Shown one piece after another: positions 15,405 through 24,375 of a DNA stretch of 37,128 nt. Both the position numbers and the translations under genes were made by a program. This DNA is from an uncultured Bacteroidales bacterium. Its GTDB lineage: Bacteria; Bacteroidota; Bacteroidia; Bacteroidales; UBA932. Each line of letters opens with the position of its first letter. Positions within the stretch are counted from its first letter, which is position 1. The DNA lies in assembly GCA_934726455.1 (NCBI GenBank), contig CAKVDS010000022.1, forward strand, positions 1 to 37,128. The letters are read 5' to 3'. The notes beneath the pieces are model-generated. The model did no database searches. It was not told the origin of the DNA and saw nothing but the letters and a program-made list of their open reading frames with translations.

Positions 15405-16715
15405 ATGGACACGTACAAACCCAGAATAGCTGACTCTGTTCTTGCAAGAAAACTCGCCGGTAAAGGAGCCGTGCTTATTGAAGGGCCCAAGTGGTGCGGT
15501 AAGACAACTACCGCAGAGCAGCAGGCGAAGAGTGTAATCTATATGGATGATCCCAAGAAAATCAAGGAAAACCTTCTCAAAGCGGAATTGGCTCCACAGG
15601 AGTTGTTGGAAGGTGAGTATCCGCGCTTGCTTGATGAGTGGCAGATAGTCCCGCAGCTTTGGGACACCATCCGCTTTGACGTGGACCATCGTCCCGGCAC
15701 CGGCCACTACATCCTGACGGGCTCATCCGTTCCTATTGAAGAGGAGGAGGAAGACGAAGAGAAGCAGGAAGAGAACAAGAAGATACGCCATTCCGGTACT
15801 GGCCGGTACGGCTGGGTAAAGATGCGCCCGATGGCTCTTTATGAATCTGGAGAATCCAACGGTGCCATCAGTCTGAAGGAACTCTTCAGCGCTCCGGAGA
15901 AGATTTATGCCAAGAGCGGTCTCTCCCGTGAAGACCTTGCCTTTGTTCTCTGTCGTGGAGGCTGGCCGGCCGCGATAGGCCTGGAAAAGGATATTGCCCT
16001 TGATCAGGCGTTCGATTATGTGGATTCTGTGTCCAAAAAGGATATGAACCGCGTGGTGGACAAGGTCCGCCGCAGTCCGGAGCGTGTGCGCCAATTGATG
16101 CGCGCTTATGCCAGGAACTTGGCTTCTCAGGCCCCTTACGAGACCATTGCCGCCGACATGCGGGCCAATGAGCCCAAAGGGATGGATGCAGAAACTGTCT
16201 CTGCTTATATTGATGCGCTCCGGAAACTCTTCGTGATTGAGGAATCTCAGGCCTGGAATCCGAACCTCCGGTCCAAGACTGCCATCCGTACCACCAATAC
16301 CAGATACTACTCCGATCCGTCCATTGGTACCGCCGCGCTGGGCATTGGCCCCGGAGACCTGCTGTCGGATTTCAATACATTCGGCCTTCACTTTGAGGGA
16401 ATGGCCGTGCGCGACCTCCGGACTTATGCTTCCGGGCTTCTTGGAGAAGTTTATCACTACCGCGATTCGGAGGGTTTGGAATGTGATGCCATCGTCCATT
16501 TGCGAGATGGCAGCTATGGGCTCATCGAGATCAAAATTGGCGGAGAGAGCCTCGTCAATGACGGCGCTCAGACGCTCATCAAGCTTAGGGACAAGATTGA
16601 CCCTACTAAAATGAAGAATCCGTCTTTTCTGATGGTTCTCGTGGGCATCGGAGAGATTGCGTACCGCCGCGATGACGGCGTGTATGTGGTCCCGATAGGG
16701 TGTTTGAAGGACTAA
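15405..16715 (+). CDS. ATP-binding protein with AAA_14 and DUF4143 domains
   Basis: A 436-residue ATPase of the widespread Bacteroidetes AAA_14-DUF4143 family, whose function is unsettled. Walker A is GPKWCGKTT (27-35), Walker B is LLDEWQ (75-80), and a sensor-like LTGSS lies at 104-108. The C-terminal DUF4143 portion includes HFEGMAVRDL and a nuclease-like end (EVYHYRDSEGLECDAIVH, GLIEIKIG) reminiscent of restriction-endonuclease-like folds. An unusual acidic, low-complexity insertion (EEEEEDEEKQEENKK, about 112-126) follows the sensor motif. The gene has its own promoter and palindromic upstream element, and no tight neighbour. Such ATPases commonly sit in variable genomic regions, which fits here. 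Confidence 0.88.
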   Translation: MDTYKPRIADSVLARKLAGKGAVLIEGPKWCGKTTTAEQQAKSVIYMDDPKKIKENLLKAELAPQELLEGEYPRLLDEWQIVPQLWDTIRFDVDHRPGTGHYILTGSSVPIEEEEEDEEKQEENKKIRHSGTGRYGWVKMRPMALYESGESNGAISLKELFSAPEKIYAKSGLSREDLAFVLCRGGWPAAIGLEKDIALDQAFDYVDSVSKKDMNRVVDKVRRSPERVRQLMRAYARNLASQAPYETIAADMRANEPKGMDAETVSAYIDALRKLFVIEESQAWNPNLRSKTAIRTTNTRYYSDPSIGTAALGIGPGDLLSDFNTFGLHFEGMAVRDLRTYASGLLGEVYHYRDSEGLECDAIVHLRDGSYGLIEIKIGGESLVNDGAQTLIKLRDKIDPTKMKNPSFLMVLVGIGEIAYRRDDGVYVVPIGCLKD

Positions 16716-16794
16716 AGACTTCGGTCAAAGAAAGGATACCGCCGGTGTGGAGGTCGAAGAGGTTTTGCCGGCTGACCTCTAATCATTGTGGAAA

Positions 16795-16843
16795 GTAAAA
16801 CATTTTCGGCTCATTTCTTTATTTTGTGCCGAATTTGTTTTAC
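16795..16843. promoter_or_regulatory. 16-bp imperfect palindrome upstream of the HNH gene
   Basis: GTAAAACATTTTCGGC (16795-16810) and GCCGAATTTGTTTTAC (16828-16843) are reverse complements with two mismatches, across a 17-base spacer. The right arm runs into the -7 box, so a protein bound here would block transcription. Confidence 0.6.
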
Positions 16844-16848
16844 TTTTG
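16841..16848 (+). promoter_or_regulatory. -7 box for the HNH gene
   Basis: TACTTTTG matches the -7 consensus; predicted leader about 77 bases. A TTTG at 16823-16826 is closer (14 bases) than usual. Confidence 0.45.
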
Positions 16849-16930
16849 CGCCAAATCAATGCCACCATGCATGTCATCGTTCTAAACTCCCCACCTGATA
16901 TGATTCCCAACGAAAGGAAAGAGAGATAGT

Positions 16931-18004
16931 ATGAAAACGAGAATCAATGAATTCACACGCGAAGAGGCTTGCTTGTATAAGGGACGTAGATACTATGTCC
17001 GTGACAATGGTGCTATATATAGGCAGTGTAAGGATGACGGTATCAGGCGTAAATGGGATGAAGAATGGACCTTCGGCAAGTACGACCCGAATACAGGCTA
17101 CATGCTCATAGGGCAGGAGAGGGTGCATAGAATCGTCTGCACAACTTATCATGGGGAGCCGATCGGCGACAGAAACGTTGTTGACCATATCGACACCAAC
17201 CGCTGCAATAATCGCCCTGAGAACCTTCGCTGGGTGACGAGGCTGGAGAACACGATACTGAATCCAATCACCAGTGCTAAGATAGAAGTGATTTGTGGAA
17301 GCGTTGAGGCCTTCTTGGAGAATCCTAGCCTGCTCTATGGCCACGAGTCGGAGAATCCGAATTTTGTCTGGATGCGAGCTGTCAGCAAAGAAGAAGCTCA
17401 AGCCGCACTACAACATTGGAAAGAATGGGCTTCAAAACCGCTTGAGGAGCGTAAACCCAAGGGGCAGGGCGTCGGTGAATGGATCTATGAAAAAGACAAA
17501 CCAGCCGTTGAGGAGAAACCAAAATGGCGTTTCCAGTATGTCGGACCGTATAAATCTTATGCTGCGCATATGGCTGCAGTGGAGGAAATGAACCGCATCG
17601 AGCACGAAAAACAGTATGGCCTCATAGACTCCTTGACTTCAGGTGCCAAGCAGCTGGCGTGGAAGACGCCGACAGAGTTTCCGCAGACACCGCAGGTGAT
17701 TACCGACACGCCATTGCGGGACTATCTTGCACGTTTGCTGAAGGGAGCAATCTACACCAGGAACCAGTGGGGTGAATCGCTGGTGTATGATGCGGCGATG
17801 TCCGAAGACGGCACCCATCTGGCTGTTGTAACTGAAATCTCTGGAGTCCCCCGCTACGCACTCTCGGAGGTGTACTTCCAGAGAGGATTCTTCATCCATA
17901 AGAGCATTCGCACATTCTTCACAGAAGAGGGGGCGCGGAAGTATTTTACTGAATCACGCGGCCTTGAATGGACTGGTGGCGATATGATGGAGGACTACTG
18001 CTAA
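16931..18004 (+). CDS. HNH endonuclease family protein
   Basis: A 357-residue protein with an HNH nuclease core in its N-terminal third. HRIVCTTYHGEP (about 66-77), VVDHIDTNRCNN (about 83-94) and NLRWVTRLEN supply the His-Asn-His metal and catalytic residues typical of HNH_3-type enzymes of phages and mobile elements. The remaining 250 residues show no domain I can name; a charged linker rich in K, E and P lies near 170-200. No signal peptide or membrane segment is seen. The gene has a separate promoter overlapped by a palindrome, which suggests autoregulation or control by a neighbour. It could be a mobile-element, defence or homing nuclease; the exact role is unknown. Confidence 0.8.
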   Translation: MKTRINEFTREEACLYKGRRYYVRDNGAIYRQCKDDGIRRKWDEEWTFGKYDPNTGYMLIGQERVHRIVCTTYHGEPIGDRNVVDHIDTNRCNNRPENLRWVTRLENTILNPITSAKIEVICGSVEAFLENPSLLYGHESENPNFVWMRAVSKEEAQAALQHWKEWASKPLEERKPKGQGVGEWIYEKDKPAVEEKPKWRFQYVGPYKSYAAHMAAVEEMNRIEHEKQYGLIDSLTSGAKQLAWKTPTEFPQTPQVITDTPLRDYLARLLKGAIYTRNQWGESLVYDAAMSEDGTHLAVVTEISGVPRYALSEVYFQRGFFIHKSIRTFFTEEGARKYFTESRGLEWTGGDMMEDYC

Positions 18005-18025
18005 AGCTACTCAAGAAAAAGTCAC

Positions 18026-18033
18026 TATCTTTG
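18026..18033 (+). promoter_or_regulatory. -7 box for the secreted TonB_C-like gene
   Basis: TATCTTTG matches the consensus, 21 bases before the ATG at 18055. No good -33 element is visible. Confidence 0.45.
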
Positions 18034-18054
18034 TAGGTATAAAGGTCTTGGGTT

Positions 18055-19023
18055 ATGAAAAAATTGATAATAAGCATATTGGCAATACTGCTGACAATCG
18101 TTTCCTCTCAGGCGCAGTGCTCGGAAGGAACGGCATCTGCTAATGTTACCGGAAGGACTCTCGTTGGCAGCATCCCCAGATTGACAACATCGGGGCAGGT
18201 AGAAGGCACGGTCGTTGTGTCCATTAAAGTGGATCAGTATGGCAATGTTGTTGAAGCGACCCCCGGGGTCGAAGGAACCACGACAACCAGCAACAGCGTA
18301 TGGAATGCAGCCAGATCAGCTGTCCTGAGAGCCCATTTTAATCAAAGCGCCAGTGCTCCTGCACTGCAGTCCGGTACCATCACCTATACATTCGTGTCTT
18401 CCGGTCAGGTTGATACCGATGAAAGCGTCCTCAAGTTCGTTGGTGTACCCATCGATGGAACCAAGGAACAGATGTATAGAGCCCTCAGAGCAAAAGGGTT
18501 TGAGAGGGAATCCTATGAAGATTTCATGACCGGGATGTTCAATGGAGAGAGCGTAAAAGTCATTATGAGCACGAATCGTGGAATCGTCGATAGAATCCGC
18601 GTGATTTATCCTTACTGCTCGGAAGCAAACGACACCAGAGTCAAGTACAACATGCTATTGTCCCGTTTCAACCGGAACGCCAAGTATGTATGCGTCAATC
18701 CTCATGCAGAGATACCAACCGATGAGGGAATCTATTGGGTATTGAATGAGAACACCAAGGCCTACGATGCCGTTTATTTCTATCTGCATCCGAAAATCAA
18801 CGCCAAGGTCTGGACAGAGGAGTTTAAGCGAGAGTACCAGAAGCGCTACAAAAAGCCATCGATAGGCCTTTCTTACGAAGAGATGGAAGAAGCCTTATTC
18901 TGCTTGCCGATGAAGGTTTCCGCCGCCGTCAGTGGCGTTGTATGGTTCACAATAGTTGATATTCACACCATCAATATCAATTACATCAACTTCAAGAATC
19001 GGCCCAGAGGCGAAGACCTATAG
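18055..19023 (+). CDS. Secreted protein with TonB C-terminal-like domain
   Basis: A 322-residue exported protein. Residues 1-20 form a signal peptide (basic start, hydrophobic core, SSQA before the likely cleavage). Residues 30-115 resemble a TonB C-terminal domain: GTVVVSIKVDQYGNVVEA, then a helix with NAARSAVLRAHF, and GTITYTF. The long proline-rich spacer and the membrane anchor of a real TonB are absent, so this is a soluble or periplasmic relative. Residues 125-322 form a second domain of unknown function, beginning FVGVPIDGTKEQM and including FNGESVKVIMSTN and DRIRVIYP; I recognise this pattern only from unnamed Bacteroidetes proteins. It has its own promoter. Function unknown. Confidence 0.7.
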   Translation: MKKLIISILAILLTIVSSQAQCSEGTASANVTGRTLVGSIPRLTTSGQVEGTVVVSIKVDQYGNVVEATPGVEGTTTTSNSVWNAARSAVLRAHFNQSASAPALQSGTITYTFVSSGQVDTDESVLKFVGVPIDGTKEQMYRALRAKGFERESYEDFMTGMFNGESVKVIMSTNRGIVDRIRVIYPYCSEANDTRVKYNMLLSRFNRNAKYVCVNPHAEIPTDEGIYWVLNENTKAYDAVYFYLHPKINAKVWTEEFKREYQKRYKKPSIGLSYEEMEEALFCLPMKVSAAVSGVVWFTIVDIHTININYINFKNRPRGEDL

Positions 19024-19427
19024 GAAGATTGCTCACGTTGGTGGGTGTCTTTATGTCGATATAGGCTGATGGTGCCCAGTTCCAACGTCCAACCGATGCG
19101 GTGGTCGATGGTAAGGCGGTACTTGCTCGTCTGTCAGTTTGGTCTCCGACGAGCCGTCGCCCAAACAGCTAGACCAGCAAACTTTATTGCCGTTCGTTAC
19201 TGTGAGACTCTGGCAGCACAAGTCCGCTAGAGTCTCACGGATGCCCTCCCCACAAAAAGAGAAGCGTTAAGAGACTGTGATGGGACAAGCGCGTGACCTT
19301 CCATGAAATTGGTTGACACTTTTCCTGACTTTGACAGCCTCAAACCCCCACTTCTGCAACTATTTGAACATCCGTTTATTATAAAATCGTCAAATCTTCC
19401 ATGGTGAATCGCTTCACCTTTGTTGGC
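19024..19427. other. Intergenic stretch rich in hairpins
   Basis: No coding gene is supported. The part at 19121-19240 carries several strong inverted repeats, listed separately. The part from about 19260 to 19427 precedes the transposase remnant and may contain its degraded left flank. No terminal inverted repeat or target duplication could be identified by eye. Confidence 0.5.
19121..19240. ncRNA. Candidate structured RNA or palindromic element
   Basis: Nested pairing is visible: AGTTTGGTCT (19136-19145) with AGAC and CAAACT (19171-19183) encloses CGACG-AGC-CGTCG (19147-19159). A competing stem pairs GCTCGTC (19125-19131) with GACGAGC (19148-19154). A separate perfect 10-bp stem pairs GTGAGACTCT (19202-19211) with AGAGTCTCAC (19229-19238). 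Strand and function are unknown. Confidence 0.35.
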
Positions 19428-19514
19428 ATGTTTATCCGTAAACGCAGGAACAAATCGGGTACGGTCAGCGTGGTCGTAGAGGACAAGAGTTCGGGTAAGT
19501 TCCGCAAAGCTACA
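19428..19514 (+). pseudogene. Transposase N-terminal remnant (IS1634/IS4-like)
   Basis: The first 28 or so codons read MFIRKRRNKSGTVSVVVEDK followed by SSGKFRKA, the typical start of IS1634-type (IS4 superfamily) DDE transposases. Similarity stops near 19514, and the frame runs on for a short unrelated stretch before ending at 19616. The catalytic domain is absent, so the element is dead. It marks the edge between the accessory region and the galactan locus. Confidence 0.6.
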
Positions 19515-19562
19515 AATATTATAACATCAATGTATATGGGCTGCCGAACCGGCTGCTTGCGC

Positions 19563-20474
19563 TTACTCCTTGTCGATGAGCGCGTTCTTCTCAACGGTCC
19601 ATCCTTCCCGGCGTGACAGGCCGCAATCGGGGCCCTGGAACAGTTTTGCCGCCTCCGAATCGCCTTTGAGCTGCCACTTCAGCCATGCGACAGCGGGGAC
19701 TGTGAACTCTCCGCCGTGAGGCTGGCCGTATGTGCCGGCGTGTCCGACCGGGTAGTTGGCTGCGAAGGCCGGAACCGTGACAATCCTGTGGAAGTCGTCC
19801 ATGCCGTTCCCGTAGGCGATATCTTCCGGTCCGCCAAGAATATAGATGACAGGCACCTTGATGTCCTGCAGTTTGTCTTTGGTCGGCATCGGCATGTTCG
19901 GCATCGCGCCTGATGCGTCGATGAACAGGCCGCTGTTGCAGATCATGATGGTCTTGAGCCTCGGGTCGGCGGAATTGTCAAGGGTCTGGAGGCCTCCGCA
20001 GGACATTCCGGCGGCAGCGATGGCGTTGACATCGATCCTGTTGTAGTAAGGACTGTTTTTGTCACCGTTCTGCGCGATGGCCCAGTCGATGGCCTCGATT
20101 TGTTGGGCTGAGGTGGACATCGGGCCTTGGTAATGCTCTTCCGTCATCGGAATATAGCCGGTGGCGATGACAAGAAATCCCTGGGAAGCAATCTCGTTGA
20201 GGAACAGCATGTGCTCCCAGGGAGAATTGTTGCAGGCCCCGTTGCCCCACACCAGGACGGGCAGGGGATTCTTTTTGCCGAAAGGGGACAGATCCGACGG
20301 GACGAAGATGGTGTGTGCTTCCAGGCTCGGGTCCTCCAGCATCAGTGCTTTGTATGGGCCCGTTCCTCCCTCTTCCAGGACACGGGACTGTGTGGCAGGT
20401 GGAACGACGGGGCCGGAATGGCATGCTGTCATCAGCGTCAAGACGCAAAGATTTGTAATGAATCTGGTTTTCAT
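19563..20474 (-). CDS. Alpha/beta-hydrolase lipoprotein
   Basis: A 303-residue alpha/beta hydrolase of the dienelactone-hydrolase/polyester-hydrolase-like type. The lipobox LMTAC puts the lipidated Cys at residue 18, so the enzyme is membrane-anchored. The nucleophile elbow is GMSCGG (Ser158), with an oxyanion-side VWGNGAC at 75-81 and a late His in GHAGTYG or PHGG. It lies 18 bases after the HTCS gene on the same strand, so the two are probably co-transcribed. Within a galactan locus it could act as an esterase removing acetyl or other ester groups from pectic side chains; this is inference, and the substrate is unknown. Confidence 0.8.
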   Translation of the reverse strand: MKTRFITNLCVLTLMTACHSGPVVPPATQSRVLEEGGTGPYKALMLEDPSLEAHTIFVPSDLSPFGKKNPLPVLVWGNGACNNSPWEHMLFLNEIASQGFLVIATGYIPMTEEHYQGPMSTSAQQIEAIDWAIAQNGDKNSPYYNRIDVNAIAAAGMSCGGLQTLDNSADPRLKTIMICNSGLFIDASGAMPNMPMPTKDKLQDIKVPVIYILGGPEDIAYGNGMDDFHRIVTVPAFAANYPVGHAGTYGQPHGGEFTVPAVAWLKWQLKGDSEAAKLFQGPDCGLSRREGWTVEKNALIDKE

Positions 20475-20492
20475 GTGCTGTGTATAAAAATG

Positions 20493-23400
20493 TTATTGAT
20501 CTTTCTTGAAGGACTTCATGTACTCGGACGGTGTCGTCTTGTACATTGCCGCGAATGCGCGGGTAAAGTATGAGGCATTGGAAAAGCCCACTGAATACAT
20601 GACTTCCGAGACTGTGAAACTCCCGTTTTGCAGCAGCAATGCCGCTTTTTTGAGACGGATGGAGCGGATGTATTCTACCGCGGACATGCCAGTGAACTGT
20701 TTGATTTTCCGGTATAGTTGTTTCTCGTTGAATTCGCCAAGTTCGCACAGCCGGCCGACGGAAAGGGTGGAATCGTCCAGATGCTCCTCAATCAGTTGCA
20801 TGACTTTTTGCAGGAACCGTTCGTCTTGAGAAACACTTCTTTGTGTGGACGGATTGGAAATCATCTCCATGCGGACTTTATGCTCTATGCGTTTTTTTCC
20901 GGTGAGGAGCTGGTTGACACGGGCCATGAGGGTCTGAGGGTCAAAAGGTTTTGTCAGGAAGATGTCAACATTGAGACCGATGCTCTTCTGTTCGGTTTCC
21001 GGATCGTCTTTGGCGGTCAACAGAATGATGGGTATGGTGCTCAAAGGACCGTAGGCGCGGAGTTGCCTGCACATTTCCAGACCGTCCATCACCGGCATGA
21101 GGACATCGGAGATTATGAGATCCGGCATGACGTCTTTGCATAATTTCAGGCCGCTTTTCCCGTTATGGGAGCAGATACAGCGGAAATCCTTCTCAAGCAG
21201 ACTTTCTATAAACTTGCAAATCTGGGCATTGTCATCGATTATGGCGATCAGCGGTTTGTCAGGACCGTTCTGAAAGAATGGAGACGGCGCTTCGTCGCTG
21301 CCACGGTCGGACAGGACGGGCAGAAGGAGCGTAAAGGATGTGCCATGCTGATCAGAATCGGCACAGACCTGACCTTTATGCAATTCGACATATTGTTTGA
21401 TGACAGACAGACCGATGCCTGTGCTTTCATACCCCTTCCCCTTGGTCCGGGAGGATTCGAAATAGCGTTGGAATACGAACGGGACCTCTTCTTCCGGGAT
21501 GCCGACTCCTGTGTCGGAGACTTTGACCACAAGCTGCTTTTCATCCAGATTCACGTCAAGCGTGAGCAGGATGGAGCCGCCCTCCGGCGTGTATTTGCAG
21601 GCGTTGGACAGCAGATTGTTCATTACGGTCTCCATCTTGACTATATCGACCGAGACTGGAATCCGGGGCTGGCTGCTGTCAAAGATGAATTCGTGCCGAG
21701 GGAAACTGTCTTTGAATGAATTGAATATGCTGTGTGCGAATTCTACAAACTCGATGTCAGTGGTGATCAGACTGGAGCTGATGCCGTCATTATCATTGAA
21801 ATGATTGATAGTGTGATGGATAAGTGCGCTGATCTTCATGGCGTTGTCTTGAATCATCCGCAAATCTTTGGCACCAGGTCCGTTTTGATCTTCATTCAGG
21901 AGCTTGCCGACCGGACCGATGATCAGGCTGAGCGGCGTTTTGAACTCGTGGGCGACATTCTGGAAGAAGGCTTCCTTTTGGCGGGTCTGCTCCACCAGTT
22001 CATCCTTGCGGAGCCGTTCTGCGTCCAGATTCCGGCGCATGGTAAAGAATCGGACGAGTCCGTAGACAAGCATGCACACAAGCAGCAGATAGACGGCCAG
22101 CATGGGAATGGAAAAGTACCATGGCCGCCGGACACGGAAAGTGATGAGTTTCGTGTCTTCTGTAGAAAGGTTCGTATCAGAAAGGATCGAAATGACATAG
22201 TCTCCCGGAGGTACGGCTGTAAGAATCAGTTTGTTGCCGAAGACTGTCCCGTCCCATGATGAAGCTGGTCCATCGATATGGTATGAGAAACGATGAGGCA
22301 GTTCATCATTGAAATTAAAGTCGGACAGAGAGAATACGAGGTGGTTTTCGTCATGTGCCAGATTCAGATGTCCGGACAACAGATCCTTTTCCGGAATGTG
22401 CCTGTCATTGTTGGCCTGTATGTCAGTCAGGCGCGGAGGTGCGGAGCGTGCCGTCATCAGCCTTTGCAGGTTGGTCAAGTCCAGCATGTCGGCGGCTCCG
22501 ATCCCGCCGAGGATGACGCGTCTCCGTTTCCTGTCATAGGCGATGCTCAGGTAATTGCTGTAGGTGTCAAGATTGGAGACAGCCATAGTTCTTTTGTCCA
22601 CGATGCGGAATCCTTCTGAAGTGCAGATCCACATTTGTTCATTTGCTTCAGTGATGGAGTGGACTGATAATGCTGTGCTTGAATGTAGGGGTGCCGTCTT
22701 GATGGACATGCCGTCCCCGTCCCTCCTGATATATGCCGCTTTGTCAGCAGAAGCCAGCCAGATGCCTCCTTCAGAATCGCTGGCAAGGCAGTCAGTCAAT
22801 GGCATCTCCGGGCACACGAAGGGAACTATTCTGTTGTGGTCAATGTCCAGTCGGAAAACGTGTTTGTCCTGCCCCAGCATCCAGATGTCGCCGCGGGCGT
22901 CCTTCCCGATTTGACTGATGACATCGACGCTCAGTCCGTCTTTGCGCGTATAGCTTGCAAGGACTTCATAGTCGGAATCCAGATGGAAAAGACCGTCATA
23001 GGTGGCAGCCCACAGCCCTTTCGAATCAGGGATGAGGTCGTAGAACCAGTTATGTGTCCCCTTGACATAATGGGTTTCAAAGAAACCGCTCTTTTCATCG
23101 AATTCAAGGCATCCTCCGTCCGTGGCTGCAAGGATGGTTCCGCTTTTTTTGTCTTCAGCAAGACGGTAGACTTTATTATGGGGGATCCTGTCACCGGTGC
23201 TGCTCATGGTGAAATGCCGGACGGTTCCGTCCGGTGTCTGGAGAACGATGCCGTGGGAGCCTCCAAGCCAGAGACGGTCATTGCTGTCCCGCAGTGCGGT
23301 GACATATCGGGCGTTCCTTATCTCGGGCAGGCCTGAAACGGGGAGAATGACGGGGTGCTGATGCAGGGTCAGCATTCCGTTGTCTGTAGCGAACCAGATG

Positions 23401-24230
23401 TCCCCGCTGCTGTCCGGGAAACAGTCCCAGGCGACGGCCGGATGAATCTCGCGGATGCCGCCGGTCTGAGGATTGACCTGAAATATGCCGTTGTCCGTTC
23501 CGGCCAGCAGCTGACCATATTCATCCTTGCAAAGAGTCTTGACGACCGGCATCGTGATCCTGGAGCTTGTCTCTTGTGTCGAAGGATTGTACTTGAGCAA
23601 TGCGGCGGGTGTCCCAAGCCATAGATCGTCCCCTTCGGCCAGAATGCATGAGACGATGTGGATGTCGGCCCCTACAGGCAGCATTTCGTAACTGTGGTCG
23701 GAAATGCAGTATCTTGCCAGTCCTCCTTCGACTCCGAGGTAGATGAAATCCTCTGTGCTGGTCATCGTGAAAATGCCATGTTCCGATATGCGCTCTGTGT
23801 AAAGGGTTTCCGGATTGAAAAGATAGAAACCTGAGGAAGTCCCGCAATACAGGCCCCGGCCGTCTTGGAGTATGCTTCTGATGTCTTTGCCGCCAAGGGC
23901 CTCAAGTCTTTCGTATGTCCTGTTGACTGGGCTGAATGAAAACAGGCCGTGTTCGGTTCCCAGAAGCAGATTGTCTTTTTGGACGAGAATGCATTGGATG
24001 ACCAATGGACCTTGGATGTACGGGAATGGAACGAGGTCGTATCCGTCGAAGCTGTACAGGCTGTTGTCGCTGCCGAGCCAGGCGGGGCCGTCGGCCTCTC
24101 TGGCGATGGAGCGGAGCGAAAGCAGTTCCGTCTTGCCTCTGAAATCATCGAACACAAGCGGCGTTTGCCGGGCGTACATGCTTCCGGTTTTCAGGAACAG
24201 CAGGAGTATGAGGAAAAATATCCTTTTCAT
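20493..24230 (-). CDS. Hybrid two-component system sensor/regulator (HTCS)
   Basis: A 1245-residue single-protein signalling system that should control this locus by binding galactan-derived oligosaccharide in the periplasm. Domains in order are: signal peptide (1-20); two-component-regulator beta-propeller repeats (about 25-600); Y_Y_Y domain (about 620-702); membrane helix (706-728); histidine kinase with H-box VAHEFKTPLSLI (His761), N-box NNLLSNACKYTPEGG, and DTGVGIP and STGIGLSVI; receiver with IIDDN, phospho-acceptor Asp1042 in ISDVLMPVMDG, and TKPFD; and a C-terminal AraC-type helix-turn-helix (about 1140-1240; VSEVMYSVGFSNASYFTRAF). It is complete and looks functional. It is divergent from the GH2-GH53 unit. 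The gap holds only a weak TTTCTTTG-like element for its own promoter. Confidence 0.97.
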   Translation of the reverse strand: MKRIFFLILLLFLKTGSMYARQTPLVFDDFRGKTELLSLRSIAREADGPAWLGSDNSLYSFDGYDLVPFPYIQGPLVIQCILVQKDNLLLGTEHGLFSFSPVNRTYERLEALGGKDIRSILQDGRGLYCGTSSGFYLFNPETLYTERISEHGIFTMTSTEDFIYLGVEGGLARYCISDHSYEMLPVGADIHIVSCILAEGDDLWLGTPAALLKYNPSTQETSSRITMPVVKTLCKDEYGQLLAGTDNGIFQVNPQTGGIREIHPAVAWDCFPDSSGDIWFATDNGMLTLHQHPVILPVSGLPEIRNARYVTALRDSNDRLWLGGSHGIVLQTPDGTVRHFTMSSTGDRIPHNKVYRLAEDKKSGTILAATDGGCLEFDEKSGFFETHYVKGTHNWFYDLIPDSKGLWAATYDGLFHLDSDYEVLASYTRKDGLSVDVISQIGKDARGDIWMLGQDKHVFRLDIDHNRIVPFVCPEMPLTDCLASDSEGGIWLASADKAAYIRRDGDGMSIKTAPLHSSTALSVHSITEANEQMWICTSEGFRIVDKRTMAVSNLDTYSNYLSIAYDRKRRRVILGGIGAADMLDLTNLQRLMTARSAPPRLTDIQANNDRHIPEKDLLSGHLNLAHDENHLVFSLSDFNFNDELPHRFSYHIDGPASSWDGTVFGNKLILTAVPPGDYVISILSDTNLSTEDTKLITFRVRRPWYFSIPMLAVYLLLVCMLVYGLVRFFTMRRNLDAERLRKDELVEQTRQKEAFFQNVAHEFKTPLSLIIGPVGKLLNEDQNGPGAKDLRMIQDNAMKISALIHHTINHFNDNDGISSSLITTDIEFVEFAHSIFNSFKDSFPRHEFIFDSSQPRIPVSVDIVKMETVMNNLLSNACKYTPEGGSILLTLDVNLDEKQLVVKVSDTGVGIPEEEVPFVFQRYFESSRTKGKGYESTGIGLSVIKQYVELHKGQVCADSDQHGTSFTLLLPVLSDRGSDEAPSPFFQNGPDKPLIAIIDDNAQICKFIESLLEKDFRCICSHNGKSGLKLCKDVMPDLIISDVLMPVMDGLEMCRQLRAYGPLSTIPIILLTAKDDPETEQKSIGLNVDIFLTKPFDPQTLMARVNQLLTGKKRIEHKVRMEMISNPSTQRSVSQDERFLQKVMQLIEEHLDDSTLSVGRLCELGEFNEKQLYRKIKQFTGMSAVEYIRSIRLKKAALLLQNGSFTVSEVMYSVGFSNASYFTRAFAAMYKTTPSEYMKSFKKDQ

Positions 24231-24375
24231 GTCGTTACAGTACAGGTTTTAAATATACAAAGAAAAAACACGCTGTGGAAATGATTTTCCGTTCCGTGTC
24301 AGGTTATGTCCTTTACGTGCTAGTTTCCGGTAAGGCAAAGCCGTATCTTTGTAACACAATAATCCATTTTTTAAT
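24231..24375. promoter_or_regulatory. Divergent control region of the galactan locus
   Basis: This 145-base gap separates the HTCS (-) and GH2 (+) starts. A TATCTTTG -7 box for the GH2 gene lies at 24344-24351, 25 bases before its ATG. The HTCS binding site should lie upstream of it, but I could not identify a specific motif. Confidence 0.55.

Noticed and set aside
19511..19528. The 14-mer CAAATATTATAACA, same as in the toxin-antitoxin operator
   Set aside because: A few shared AT-rich 14-mers are expected by chance in 37 kb, and no promoter or antitoxin gene accompanies this copy.
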